The notes: generated from the letters alone by a model not told the origin. A DNA stretch of 32,740 bases from Planctomycetota bacterium (GCA_023261505.1 JAHFOV010000020.1:1-32740), one strand, 5' to 3'; shown: positions 7,816 to 15,781, counted from the first letter of the stretch. Made by a program: numbers and translations.

Positions 7816-7843
7816 TCCGCCAGGGGCGGATCCGCCTAAGGCG
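7816..7843. repeat. Double-hairpin intergenic repeat (TCCGCC...GGCGGA family)
   Basis: TCCGCC-AGG-GGCGGA (7816-7830) is followed by CGCC-TAA-GGCG (7833-7843), just after the TAA stop of the secreted-protein gene and before scpB. The core word TCCGCCT...AGGCGGA recurs inside truB at 12713-12727, so this is a dispersed repeat. Confidence 0.65.
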
Positions 7844-7857
7844 TGAAGGGAGGAATT

Positions 7858-8451
7858 ATGACCACCCATAGCGATCCACAGGAAGAAGCTCTAGCGTTAC
7901 CTCAGGGTGATACACAGGTAGAAGGCTCTCAAAAAAGTCCCCATGAGATAAAGCCTGTGGTAGAGGCCCTCCTATTTGCCACCGACCAGCCTTTGCCTAT
8001 AAAAAAACTTGTAGAGATTTTGGGGGCTGAGAAGGAGTGCATCTTACAGGCCATTGACTTGTTACGTCAGGAGTACGAATCCTCCCGACGAGCCTTTCAA
8101 CTGGAAGAAATTGCAGGAGGCTACCAGCTACTCTCTAAGAAAGAATATCACTCTTGGATAAGTTGCCTGGAAAAGAAAAACACCGAAAGCAGCCTTTCCC
8201 CAGCTGCTGTGGAAACTCTGGCTATCGTAGCCTATAAACAACCAATCCTCCGTGCCACCATTGAAGCCATTCGGGGTGTAGAGTCCAGCCAGATTCTCAG
8301 AAGTCTTATAGAAAAGGGGCTTGTAAAGATTGTGGGTAAAGATGAGAGCCTGGGGCGACCCCTCCTTTACGGTACCACCAAAAGGTTCCTTGACTACTTT
8401 GGTCTCAATTCCCTCAACGACCTCCCAAGGTCCCAGGAACTCCCTAGTTGA
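7858..8451 (+). CDS. scpB: Segregation and condensation protein B
   Basis: ScpB is the winged-helix partner of ScpA/kleisin in the SMC condensin complex that organises the chromosome. The protein (~197 residues) shows family signatures V-E-A-L-L-F-A-T-D-Q-P-L, then L-S-P-A-A-V-E-T-L-A-I-V-A-Y-K-Q-P, then I-R-G-V-E-S-S and G-R-P-L-L-Y-G-T-T. A GTG at 7843 would add five residues but lies within the hairpin repeat. The ATG at 7858 follows GGGAGGA and is preferred. The first ~30 residues are non-conserved and acidic. scpA is not adjacent in this window. The gene overlaps or abuts cobT, so the two are probably co-transcribed. Confidence 0.92.
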   Translation: MTTHSDPQEEALALPQGDTQVEGSQKSPHEIKPVVEALLFATDQPLPIKKLVEILGAEKECILQAIDLLRQEYESSRRAFQLEEIAGGYQLLSKKEYHSWISCLEKKNTESSLSPAAVETLAIVAYKQPILRATIEAIRGVESSQILRSLIEKGLVKIVGKDESLGRPLLYGTTKRFLDYFGLNSLNDLPRSQELPS

Positions 8452-8453
8452 AG

Positions 8454-9515
8454 ATGAACCTCCTTGAGTACACCTTACGAAATATACAGTCAGTCCGTAA
8501 AGAGCGTGAGACAGAGGCTAGAGAAAGGTTTAAAGAATTCGCTATACCCAAGGGGAGCCTTGGGAGGCTGGAAGACCTGGCCACCTTTTACACCTCAATA
8601 AGGGGTACACCAAAAGAGGAAATAAAACACAAAGTGGTATTTGTAATGGTCGGAGACCATGGTGTGGCGGAAGAAGGGGTAAGCAGCTTTCCTCAGGAAG
8701 TAACCTGCCAGATGGTAAAAAATTTCTTAAACGGCGGCGCTGCTATCAACGTCCTGGCCAGCCACGTCGGGGCAAGGGTGGTAGTAGTGGATTGTGGTGT
8801 AGCAAGGCCGCTGGATCCATCCACTGAACTAAAGTCAAAAAAGATAGGTTACGGTACAAGAAATATCGCTAATGGTCCTGCCATGACCACGCAAGAGGCC
8901 GAAAGGGCATTAGAGGTGGGTATAGAAGTCCTGGAGGAGGAACTGGAAAGAGGTGTGGAAGTAGTGGCCACAGGTGATATGGGTATCGCAAACACAACAG
9001 CAAGTGCCGCTATATTTGTATCCCTAACAGGAGTGAGGGTAGAAGAAGCTGTAGGCAGGGGTACTGGCGTATGCGGTGATGGACTATCCAGGAAAGCGCA
9101 GGTAGTTAAGAGGGCCATAGAGGTAAATCGCCCTGACCCAAATGACCCCCTGGATGTCTTAGCAAAAATAGGAGGATACGAAATTGGGGCCACTGCAGGT
9201 CTTTGCCTTGGAGCGGCTCGTCACCACCTTCCTATCTTGCTGGATGGTTTTATCTCTACAACGGGCGCCCTCCTGGCCTGCGCCTTAGAACCTAAGGTTA
9301 AAGGTTACCTTTTGGCTTCCCACCTCTCGGCCGAGAGAGGACATGCCTTGATGCTGCAGAAATTGGGCTTAAAACCTGTTTTAGACCTGGATATGAGACT
9401 GGGAGAGGGTACCGGTGCCGTCCTGGTCATGCCCCTGGTAGAGGCCAGTGTAAAGCTACTCCTTCAGATGGCCACCTTCAGTCAGGCTGGGGTCAGCCGG
9501 GCAAAGGACATGTAG
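8454..9515 (+). CDS. cobT: Nicotinate-nucleotide-dimethylbenzimidazole phosphoribosyltransferase
   Basis: CobT makes alpha-ribazole phosphate for the lower ligand of cobalamin. About 353 residues, the normal length. Recognisable blocks: the P-K-G-S-L-G-R-L-E entry, V-M-V-G-D-H-G-V, N-F-L-N-G-G-A-A-I-N, E-V-V-A-T-G-D-M-G-I-A-N-T-T, and G-E-G-T-G-A near the C-terminus, whose Glu is the catalytic base in this family. A TTG at 8448 overlaps the scpB stop (TTGA). The ATG at 8454, two bases past the stop, is equally possible and gives M-N-L-L-E-Y. No other cobalamin-synthesis gene is nearby, so the placement looks like an operon of convenience. Confidence 0.95.
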   Translation: MNLLEYTLRNIQSVRKERETEARERFKEFAIPKGSLGRLEDLATFYTSIRGTPKEEIKHKVVFVMVGDHGVAEEGVSSFPQEVTCQMVKNFLNGGAAINVLASHVGARVVVVDCGVARPLDPSTELKSKKIGYGTRNIANGPAMTTQEAERALEVGIEVLEEELERGVEVVATGDMGIANTTASAAIFVSLTGVRVEEAVGRGTGVCGDGLSRKAQVVKRAIEVNRPDPNDPLDVLAKIGGYEIGATAGLCLGAARHHLPILLDGFISTTGALLACALEPKVKGYLLASHLSAERGHALMLQKLGLKPVLDLDMRLGEGTGAVLVMPLVEASVKLLLQMATFSQAGVSRAKDM

Positions 9516-9523
9516 AGTTTCCT

Positions 9524-10594
9524 ATGAAACTAGCCCTCATCGGTCTGCCCAAGTGTGGAAAAACTACGGTATTTGATGCAGTGGTCGGTCCTCATAAAGA
9601 AAGGCAAACCCCCTCTCACGCCGCCGTACAGAATATCGCCGTGCTCAAGGTTCCTGATGAGCGGCTCGACTTCCTCCACCGCTTCTTTCCTGAGAAACGC
9701 TGTACCCCTGCTGCGGTTGAACTTCTTGAACTTGTAGGTATTTTCCCCTCCCCTTGGGAGGTCTACGCAGAGTCCGCTACTGCCCTTACCCTACTAAGGG
9801 AAATGGACCTCGTTGTGGAAGTAATCCGAGCATTTTCGGATGAGACAACTCCCCATCCAAAGGGTTCGATTGACCCCTACAGAGACCTCAAAGATATGGA
9901 GCAAGAACTCCTGTTGAACGACTTGCTTTCTGCAGAAAAAAGGATAGATAAACTAAAAAAGGCTGTTACCAAGCCCACCCCTACCCAGCAAAAAGATAAG
10001 GAGGAACTAGAGATACTCCTTATGTGTAAAGAAGCCCTGGACAAGGGACAAGACATCTCTACGTTACCACTAAGTATTACTCAGCAAAAGCTCATAAGGG
10101 GTTTTTGCTTTTTTACTGAAAAACCCAAGCTGGTAGTGGTCAATGTGGGAGAAGACCAGCTAGACAGAGAATTTAAGGACCTTTCTACTAAGGCCCAGGT
10201 ACTGGCCTTCTGCGGTAAATTGGAATCAGAACTCCTCGGACTGGAGGACAAGGAGCGTGATGAGTTCCAGAGGGCCTGGGACATTTCTGAGCCTGCAGGA
10301 ACAAGGCTCCTGAAAGCCTGTTACAAGACCCTTAATCTGGTCTCTTTCTACACTATTGAGGGGGAAGAAATAAGGGTTTGGTCCATACCCCGCGGGGAGA
10401 CGGCCCTTACTGCCGCAGGGAAGATTCACTCCGATATGGCCCGTGGTTTCATTAAGGCCGAGGTGATGAGCCTGGAAGACCTCAAAAGCCTTGGCTCAAT
10501 CAAAGAGGTTAAGACTCATGGAAAACTCCACGTGGTAGCAAAAGAATATATCGTCCAGGACGGCGATATAATTACCTTTCGCTTTCACGTGTAA
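9524..10594 (+). CDS. Divergent YchF/OBG-family GTPase with TGS domain
   Basis: 356 residues. Walker A is G-L-P-K-C-G-K-T-T (residues 7-15); YchF proteins usually have N-V-G-K-S-T there. The usual D-I-A-G switch-II motif is replaced by E-L-V-G and the following Gly-rich loop is lost (S-P-W-E-V-Y). The nucleotide-base motif reads N-V-G-E, in the YchF style (NxxE rather than NKxD). The last ~90 residues are a TGS/YchF C-terminal domain (S-F-Y-T-I-E-G-E-E-I-R-V-W-S-I-P-R-G, H-S-D-M-A-R-G-F-I-K-A-E-V, G-D-I-I-T-F-R). YchF is a ribosome-associated ATPase. This looks like a lineage-specific paralog with altered switch regions; hydrolysis may be slow or absent. It follows cobT by 8 bases. Confidence 0.85.
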   Translation: MKLALIGLPKCGKTTVFDAVVGPHKERQTPSHAAVQNIAVLKVPDERLDFLHRFFPEKRCTPAAVELLELVGIFPSPWEVYAESATALTLLREMDLVVEVIRAFSDETTPHPKGSIDPYRDLKDMEQELLLNDLLSAEKRIDKLKKAVTKPTPTQQKDKEELEILLMCKEALDKGQDISTLPLSITQQKLIRGFCFFTEKPKLVVVNVGEDQLDREFKDLSTKAQVLAFCGKLESELLGLEDKERDEFQRAWDISEPAGTRLLKACYKTLNLVSFYTIEGEEIRVWSIPRGETALTAAGKIHSDMARGFIKAEVMSLEDLKSLGSIKEVKTHGKLHVVAKEYIVQDGDIITFRFHV

Positions 10595-10601
10595 TAAAGA
10601 C

Positions 10602-10676
10602 AAATTTCAAATTTCAGATTACAAATTTCAAATTTGGAATTTAATGTGTAATTTGAAATCTGCAATTTGTAATTAG
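10602..10676. repeat. AT-rich inverted-repeat cluster between the GTPase gene and cinA
   Basis: Copies of CAAATTTCAAATTTCAGATTAC on one side are answered by AATTTGAAATCTGCAATTTGTAAT on the other, giving a long AT-rich fold-back. It ends only a few bases before the TTG start of cinA, so it may lower or modulate cinA translation. Confidence 0.55.
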
Positions 10677-10683
10677 ATTTAAA

Positions 10684-12012
10684 TTGAAGACCGCAGAAAT
10701 TATCGCCACAGGGAATGAGCTTATCCAGGGGGAGGTGACCAACACCAACGCCACCTATATCTCTCAGGAACTGGTTAGAAAAGGGTTAAGCATACTGTAC
10801 CACACCACCGTTGGAGATGAGGTTGTATCTCTTGGTGGGGCCATTGAAAGGGCATTGGAAAGGGCAGATTTGGTTATAATCACAGGGGGTCTCGGCCCTA
10901 CCAGAGATGATGTCACCAGGGAGGCTGTGTCTCTTGCATGCCATAGAAAATTAGTCATGGATAAGGAAGCACTGGCCCACATCCAGAATCTCTTCCGCTG
11001 CCGCCATCAGGAGATGCCCGAGTCTAACCTCCGGCAGGCAATGCTTCCTAAGGGGGCTATATTAATCCCTAATAAGATAGGCACCGCCCCAGGATTTTGC
11101 CTCTCCCTCCCCGTTGACGGGGAGGGTAGGGAGGGGTTAACGGGTAAGGAAATTATTTGTCTCCCAGGCGTGCCAGAGGAAATGAAAGGGATGTTTCATG
11201 AATGGGTAATTCCGCACCTAGAAAGGCTTATACCCAAAAAGAGACATACCCTATTAAAGAAGATACATATATTTGGACTCCCCGAGGCCCTTGTGGGGGA
11301 GAAGATTAGCTATTTGATGTCGCCTGAGGCTAACCCCAAGGTCGGTACAATGGTTCATGAAGGCATAATCACCCTCCGCCTGCAGGCTGAGGCAGAGGAG
11401 GAAGCCAAGGCCAGGAACATGCTCGAAGGGGCGGAACAGGAGATACGACAGCTGCTGGGAGAGGCCGTATTCGGCGTAGAAGAAGAAAATCTGGGGGATG
11501 CCGTAGCCTCCCTCCTCATGAAGCACGGTCTTACTGTAGCCGTGGCCGAGTCCTGTACGGGGGGGCTGGTGTGTGACCTTCTAACAAATGTGCCAGGTAT
11601 TTCTAAGCACCTTCTAGGAGGAATGGTTGTCTATACAGTAAAGACTAAGGCCCTCCTTACTGGCCTCCCTGAAGAAAGTATAGAACAAATAGGCACAGTG
11701 AACCCGGAGATAACCAAACTCCTGGCCTCCGCTATTAGAGAAAGAACCGGTGCAGACATTGGCCTTGCTGTGACAGGCGTAGCCGGCCCCACAAGCCCTC
11801 ATCCAGATATACCTGTTGGGCTCGTCTACATTGCCCTGGCCACAAAAGGAAAATGTAGGGACAGGTCCTCAGACCTGTCCGAAGAGAACCAATGTACCGT
11901 AAAAGAATTCCGCTTCAGCGGCACCCGAAAATGGATAAAACTCCTTGCCGCAAAGCATGCGCTGAATATGGTGAGGTTAAACCTGTTAGAGTTGGAAAGA
12001 GCGTGTGTTTAA
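10684..12012 (+). CDS. cinA: CinA-family protein (MoaB-like domain + NMN amidohydrolase)
   Basis: 442 residues, longer than the usual ~410-415. The N-terminal molybdopterin-binding-like domain begins K-T-A-E-I-I-A-T-G-N-E-L and has G-G-L-G-P-T-R-D-D. The C-terminal nicotinamide-mononucleotide amidohydrolase domain carries V-A-V-A-E-S-C-T-G-G-L, with catalytic Ser and Cys, and T-G-V-A-G-P. The enzyme deamidates NMN in pyridine-nucleotide salvage. The extra length is explained by two in-frame palindromic repeats, at 11105-11126 (loop in the N-terminal domain) and 11859-11880 (loop before the final strand). The start is TTG. The 3' end overlaps the longest possible truB frame by 8 bases. Confidence 0.93.
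   Translation: MKTAEIIATGNELIQGEVTNTNATYISQELVRKGLSILYHTTVGDEVVSLGGAIERALERADLVIITGGLGPTRDDVTREAVSLACHRKLVMDKEALAHIQNLFRCRHQEMPESNLRQAMLPKGAILIPNKIGTAPGFCLSLPVDGEGREGLTGKEIICLPGVPEEMKGMFHEWVIPHLERLIPKKRHTLLKKIHIFGLPEALVGEKISYLMSPEANPKVGTMVHEGIITLRLQAEAEEEAKARNMLEGAEQEIRQLLGEAVFGVEEENLGDAVASLLMKHGLTVAVAESCTGGLVCDLLTNVPGISKHLLGGMVVYTVKTKALLTGLPEESIEQIGTVNPEITKLLASAIRERTGADIGLAVTGVAGPTSPHPDIPVGLVYIALATKGKCRDRSSDLSEENQCTVKEFRFSGTRKWIKLLAAKHALNMVRLNLLELERACV
11105..11126. repeat. In-frame palindrome inside cinA (copy a)
   Basis: CCCTCCCCGT at 11105-11114 pairs with ACGGGGAGGG at 11117-11126, a 10-bp stem. GGGAGGGG follows directly. Translated in the cinA frame it adds a L-P-V-D-G-E-G-R-E-G-L loop without breaking the frame. 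Confidence 0.7.
11859..11880. repeat. In-frame palindrome inside cinA (copy b)
   Basis: GGACAGGTC at 11859-11867 and GACCTGTCC at 11872-11880 form a perfect 9-bp stem with a 4-base loop. The encoded C-R-D-R-S-S-D-L-S-E segment separates two normally adjacent CinA strands (V-Y-I-A-L-A-T and V-K-E-F-R-F-S-G), so it looks like an inserted element. Confidence 0.75.
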
Positions 12013-12064
12013 AAGGCATGGCTATTCTTCGCTCTCCTCATTCAGGTCGAGACTTTGGCTCAGA

Positions 12065-12943
12065 ATGAAAAATATGCTAAAGGAGGTTGAAAAGGGGGTA
12101 ATACTGATAAACAAGCCTGTAGGCATTACTTCGTTTGGGGTGGTAGCCAGGGTAAGGGGGAAATATTTCCCGGGACAAAAGGTGGGGCATACTGGTACGC
12201 TGGATCACATGGCCTCTGGATTGCTGATACTCCTTGTGGGAGAGGCTACTAAAGGGCAGGGAGATTTTATGAAACTTCCCAAGGAATACGAGGGTGAGTT
12301 CGCCTTGGGGTTGGAGAGCGATACCTATAGTGCAGATGGGCGTCTCAGGTTCTATTACCTTTGCCACACAAGCCCGCCACCGGCCAATACTAATAAGGAT
12401 GTAGCGTGCGACCTTGTGTCACACGTGGGGAGACTTACCAACGTGCCAGACAAGTCGTGCCTGAGGCAGATTCGCTTCGGCGAACTGGCACGCTACACTT
12501 CCATAAAAAGTGAAGAGATAGAGACAGTCTTTAAAAGGTTTCTAGGGGAACTAGAGCAGGCCGTGCCACCCTTTTCTGCTGTGCAGGTAAAAGGCGAGAG
12601 ACTGCATAAGCTGGCCAGAAAGGGGCGGCCTCTGCCAGAATTACCCAGAAGGAGGATTTATGTCGAAAGCCTGAAATTGTTAGATTTTAAACCCTTTATC
12701 CTTGTAGGGGCATCCGCCTCAGGCGGACACGTACCCCTACCTAGCCCGGAAGATTTCTTAAAAAAAATAGCCCCGAGGGTAATGTTCAGGACATGTGTCT
12801 CTTCCGGAACATATATAAGGTCTTTGGTGGTAGACATCGGTAAGGAACTAGGCACAGGGGCAATCCTTACTCAATTGACACGTACAAGGATAGGCCCTTA
12901 TAAGCTCTCCGATGCTATTGAACTACCCATTGATATTGGATAA
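12065..12943 (+). CDS. truB: tRNA pseudouridine-55 synthase with two repeat insertions
   Basis: TruB makes pseudouridine 55 in the T-arm of tRNAs. Seen: I-L-I-N-K-P-V-G-I-T-S-F, the catalytic block V-G-H-T-G-T-L-D-H-M-A-S-G-L-L (with the family's Asp nucleophile), L-E-S-D-T-Y-S-A-D-G, P-P-F-S-A-V-Q-V-K-G-E-R-L, and C-S-S-G-T-Y-I-R-S-L-V-V-D-I-G. From the ATG at 12065 the protein is ~292 residues. A GTG at 12005 lies inside cinA and would add a non-conserved tail; an ATG at 12074 is also possible. Between the 'D-T...D-G' block and 'F-L-G-E-L-E-Q' about 45 residues are extra, including a 96-base in-frame repeat. A second repeat adds G-A-S-A-S-G-G-H later. All core motifs are intact, so the enzyme is probably active. 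Confidence 0.93.
   Translation: MKNMLKEVEKGVILINKPVGITSFGVVARVRGKYFPGQKVGHTGTLDHMASGLLILLVGEATKGQGDFMKLPKEYEGEFALGLESDTYSADGRLRFYYLCHTSPPPANTNKDVACDLVSHVGRLTNVPDKSCLRQIRFGELARYTSIKSEEIETVFKRFLGELEQAVPPFSAVQVKGERLHKLARKGRPLPELPRRRIYVESLKLLDFKPFILVGASASGGHVPLPSPEDFLKKIAPRVMFRTCVSSGTYIRSLVVDIGKELGTGAILTQLTRTRIGPYKLSDAIELPIDIG
12401..12496. repeat. 96-base in-frame repeat in truB with GTAGCGTG / CACGCTAC ends
   Basis: GTAGCGTG at 12401-12408 is inverted as CACGCTAC at 12489-12496. The span is exactly 96 bases (32 codons) and is read through in frame. The same ends occur in the intergenic element at 15805-15875. Inside are further small palindromes such as TTCGC-TTCGGCGAA. Confidence 0.75.
12704..12740. 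repeat. In-frame nested palindrome in truB (GTAGGGG...CCCCTAC)
   Basis: The outer arms GTAGGGG (12704-12710) and CCCCTAC (12734-12740) enclose the inner stem TCCGCCT-C-AGGCGGA (12713-12727). It is translated as V-G-A-S-A-S-G-G-H-V-P-L. The outer arms match the element at 16255-16282 and the inner stem matches 7816-7843. Confidence 0.78.
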
Positions 12944-12973
12944 AAAAGAAGTCCAATGAAAGGCTACTAAACC

Positions 12974-14008
12974 GTGAAAATAGTAGAATGTGTACCCAAC
13001 TTCAGCGAAGGGAGAGATTTGGATAAAATCAGGGCGATTGTTAAGGAGGTAAAATCTACCCCGGAGGTGAAGCTCCTGGGGGTGGAAGAAAATCCTGATT
13101 ATAATCGGACTGTTGTGACATTTGCCGGTAGTCCCGATGGGGTGAAGGAGGCTGCAAGGAAGGCCATCGCCAGGGTAGGTGAACTTATAGATATGTCGTG
13201 CCATAAAGGTAGCCACCCCAGGATAGGTGCGGCGGATGTGGTACCTTTTGTGCCCATTCGTGGGGTCACTATGGAGGAGTGCGTTGATCTGGCAGTGGAA
13301 CTGGCAAGGGAGGTGGGGGAGGGGTTGGGTATACCGGTTTATTTGTATCGTGAGGCAGCAAGGAAACCTGAGCGTAGAGAGCTTTCGTACATCAGGAGAG
13401 GGGAATACGAGGCGCTGCCAGAAAAGTTAGTCAGTGAGAGACCCGACTTTGGCCCCTGTGAGTTTAATGAAAGGGTCAGACGTACAGGAGCCACGGTCAT
13501 AGGAGCAAGGAAGCTCCTTATTGCTTATAACGTAGACCTTGCTACCCCAGACCTGGCAATTGCCAATAAGATTTCTGGCAGGGTGAGAGAGACAGGGGTT
13601 ATTAGGAAAACTAATGGCAAAGAGCGTATACCAGGACTTCTGAAGCAGGTGCAGGCGATGGGGGTTAAACTTAGTACAGGCATAACCCAGGTCTCCATGA
13701 ACCTACTGGATTACGAGGTTACGCCTCCCCATGTGGCCCTGGAGGCTGTCAGGAAAGAGGCTAAGGCCCTTGGGGTAGAAGTAACCGCAAGCGAGATAGT
13801 AGGACTTGTGAGCCTTGAGCCTCTCCTAATGGCAGGGAGGTTTTATCTCAGCAGTTTAATCCCCCCTCACCCCCCTTTATTAAAGGGGGGAAGGAGGGAT
13901 TCTGAAGAGGAATTGGTGCGGGCAGCAATAAAGGGGCTGGCCCTCAGGGACTTTGAACCACGAAAGAAGATAATTGAACATGCCCTGGACCTTGGAACTA
14001 AGGATTAG
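12974..14008 (+). CDS. ftcD: Glutamate formimidoyltransferase (formiminotransferase domains only)
   Basis: It transfers the formimino group between formiminoglutamate and tetrahydrofolate. It opens with the family signature M-K-I-V-E-C-V-P-N-F-S-E-G-R from a GTG start, and has S-H-P-R-I-G-A-A-D-V-V-P-F with the catalytic His region. Length is 344, so there is no cyclodeaminase domain fused. A palindromic repeat inserted near the C-terminus gives a P-P-H-P-P-L-L-K-G-G loop. Tetrahydrofolate chemistry connects it with the metF/metV module next door, which lies on the opposite strand, end to end with it. In one-carbon-metabolising anaerobes the enzyme can feed C1 units into folate. That role here is inference. 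Confidence 0.93.
   Translation: MKIVECVPNFSEGRDLDKIRAIVKEVKSTPEVKLLGVEENPDYNRTVVTFAGSPDGVKEAARKAIARVGELIDMSCHKGSHPRIGAADVVPFVPIRGVTMEECVDLAVELAREVGEGLGIPVYLYREAARKPERRELSYIRRGEYEALPEKLVSERPDFGPCEFNERVRRTGATVIGARKLLIAYNVDLATPDLAIANKISGRVRETGVIRKTNGKERIPGLLKQVQAMGVKLSTGITQVSMNLLDYEVTPPHVALEAVRKEAKALGVEVTASEIVGLVSLEPLLMAGRFYLSSLIPPHPPLLKGGRRDSEEELVRAAIKGLALRDFEPRKKIIEHALDLGTKD
13858..13902. repeat. In-frame CCCCCCTTTA/TAAAGGGGGG palindrome inside ftcD
   Basis: CCCCCCTTTA (13870-13879) pairs with TAAAGGGGGG (13881-13890). The flanks AATCCC... and ...GGGATT extend the pairing imperfectly. It encodes I-P-P-H-P-P-L-L-K-G-G-R-R, a translation product of a repeat type seen scattered in many genomes, and separates otherwise conserved FtcD segments. 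Confidence 0.75.
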
Positions 14009-14055
14009 GGACTAGGGGCTGGGGATAGGAGAAAAAGATTGTTAACCCCCGCCCC

Positions 14056-15036
14056 CTAACCTCCTACTGAAGCCGGGCGCGGGAGAAGGCCTGCCTTTTC
14101 AACGAGTTGGGCCACTACCTCTTCCCATTCAACTGCCATGATATGTATGCCGGAGAGGCCTTCTATCTGTCTTAGCTTCTCAACTATCCCAAGGCATATT
14201 TCTATACCTTCTGCCTTGGAATTTTTCTTTTCAAGGCGGGAGATAATTGCGTCAGGGACTTCCATGCCAGGGACATTTTTTTTCATGTATTTTGCCATGC
14301 CTGCGGATTTCAGCGGTGCTACGCCCGCAAGTATGAAGGCCTTTTTGTGGAGTCCCTTCTGGCGGACTTCTTCCATCCATTGAACAAATTTATCCACATT
14401 GTAGACAATCTGGGTCTGTATGAACTCTGCCCCGGCGGTTATCTTCTTGGCTAGGCGTCTTGCCCTAAAAGGGAAGGGGTCTGCGAAGGGGTTCTCTGCT
14501 GCCCCCAGGAAGAAACTTGGCGCTCCCTCAAGGGGTGTCCCCGAGAGCATCTTTTTTTCCTCTCGCATAGTCTTAAGCATTTGGAGGAGTTGTATTGAAT
14601 CTAAGTCAAAGACGGGTTTGGCGCCGGGGTGGTCTCCAAATTTGGGATGGTCACCCGTAAGACACAGTACGTTCTTCATTCCTAGAGCCCACGCACCAAG
14701 GAGGTCTGCCTGGAGGGCAATCCGATTACGATCCCGGCAGGTCATCTGCACTATTGGCTCAATTCCCATCTCCAGCAGTATCTGGGCGGAGGCAATACTG
14801 GACATCCTTACCACAGAAGTCTGACAGTCAGTGATGTTAACGGCATCCACATACCCCTTAAGGAGATGGGCCTTTTTTTCAACTACTGCCCTTTCTGCGC
14901 CTTTGGGAGGGCCCAATTCGGCTGTGACCACAAACTTTCCCTGCTTGAGTAATCTCTCAAAGTGGCTTCCCGCAGTAAGGTTAACAGGTGCTTCTAATGT
15001 AGGTGTCTCTAAAGAATGTGGATTTTTTCTGGGCAT
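14056..15036 (-). CDS. metF: Methylenetetrahydrofolate reductase, MetF-type flavoprotein
   Basis: It reduces 5,10-methylene-THF to 5-methyl-THF on FAD. 326 residues. V-V-T-A-E-L-G-P-P-K-G carries the catalytic Glu, and V-L-C-L-T-G-D-H-P the Asp that contacts FAD/folate. I-Q-T-Q-I-V-Y-N and M-A-V-E-W end the barrel. The first ~22 residues are non-conserved. It is the last gene of a minus-strand set with metV and a flavoprotein/ferredoxin/MvhD fusion. This arrangement is typical of anaerobes where MetF accepts electrons through MetV rather than directly from NAD(P)H. A Wood-Ljungdahl or anaerobic one-carbon role is likely. Confidence 0.93.
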   Translation of the reverse strand: MPRKNPHSLETPTLEAPVNLTAGSHFERLLKQGKFVVTAELGPPKGAERAVVEKKAHLLKGYVDAVNITDCQTSVVRMSSIASAQILLEMGIEPIVQMTCRDRNRIALQADLLGAWALGMKNVLCLTGDHPKFGDHPGAKPVFDLDSIQLLQMLKTMREEKKMLSGTPLEGAPSFFLGAAENPFADPFPFRARRLAKKITAGAEFIQTQIVYNVDKFVQWMEEVRQKGLHKKAFILAGVAPLKSAGMAKYMKKNVPGMEVPDAIISRLEKKNSKAEGIEICLGIVEKLRQIEGLSGIHIMAVEWEEVVAQLVEKAGLLPRPASVGG

Positions 15037-15109
15037 CTGTTTATTTAAGAAAGTTAAAATGTTGGAGGTCGACAGTTAGTACCCTATTTTGTCTTTTGCT
15101 GTCTACTAT

Positions 15110-15781
15110 TTACTGCCTACTATCTACCTTCCTCAGGTGCTCCATTATCATTCTTTGGGGTCTGACTGACCAGTCCTTGGGTGGCCTGATAACGTCCAGT
15201 TCTTCCCCCATGCCTAATTGCTCCATGCGCTCGTAAATAAGTTGCCAGACGCAAGGAGTGTCAGGAGAGACCTCACAGCGGCCTCCCTGGGAACCGCCGC
15301 AAGGACCGTTCATAAGACTTTTGGCGCATCTTGCCACAGGGCAGAAACCTCCTGTCTCTCCCACGATACATTCTCCGCATCCGACACACCTCTCCCAATA
15401 TAGCCCTGGTTCTATGGTGGCCCCCATGAATATGGTATCCACCCCCGGCAAGACCTTTATCCTGGGAAACCTCTCCGCCAGGCATTGTACCCCCACTCCA
15501 CAGGCCAGGGATATAACTACTTCCCAATCATTGGCCCTATCATTTATAGACTCTACGAACTCTGGTTCGCATTGCCGGGTGAGGGTAGCTTCCGTCACTA
15601 CCACATCTTTACCTTGCCTCTTAGCCCAGAGTCTGAGCAAGGAGGCCAGTTCTTCGGCCTGTTTCTGTCCGCCGATGGAACGCACTGTTACGCACCCACC
15701 GCAGCCCAGAACGGCCACCTTTTTATAGTTTTGAATGAGCCTTATTATCTCTTCAAAAGATTTTGGCCTGGCAACAATCAT
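15110..15781 (-). CDS. metV: MetV: methylenetetrahydrofolate reductase zinc/Fe-S partner subunit
   Basis: The open frame reaches 15862, but the upstream part is a palindromic repeat. The ATG at 15781 follows AAAGGTG and starts M-I-V-A-R-P-K-S, the usual MetV beginning. Cys motifs: L-G-C-G-G-C near the start, L-A-C-G-V-G-V-Q-C, then C-V-G-C-G-E-C, G-G-F-C-P-V-A-R-C-A and N-G-P-C-G-G. These match the MTHFR C-terminal domain family that forms a complex with MetF and carries Fe-S clusters and zinc. The C-terminus runs into a low-complexity TACTATTTACTGCCTACTATC stretch, so the last few residues may be repeat-derived. Confidence 0.9.
   Translation of the reverse strand: MIVARPKSFEEIIRLIQNYKKVAVLGCGGCVTVRSIGGQKQAEELASLLRLWAKRQGKDVVVTEATLTRQCEPEFVESINDRANDWEVVISLACGVGVQCLAERFPRIKVLPGVDTIFMGATIEPGLYWERCVGCGECIVGETGGFCPVARCAKSLMNGPCGGSQGGRCEVSPDTPCVWQLIYERMEQLGMGEELDVIRPPKDWSVRPQRMIMEHLRKVDSRQ

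Noticed and set aside
12005-12064. Upstream extension of truB from a GTG
   Set aside because: It overlaps cinA and encodes a non-conserved Ser/Arg-rich stretch; TruB proteins normally begin close to the G-V-I-L-I-N-K-P block.
14420-14824. 134-codon plus-strand frame opposite metF
   Set aside because: Antisense shadow of metF, rich in Ser/Arg as expected from reverse reading.
15083-15124. Low-complexity TACTATTTACTGCCTACTATC stretch as a possible repeat array
   Set aside because: Only a couple of degenerate units and no regular spacing; it is not a CRISPR or tandem array.
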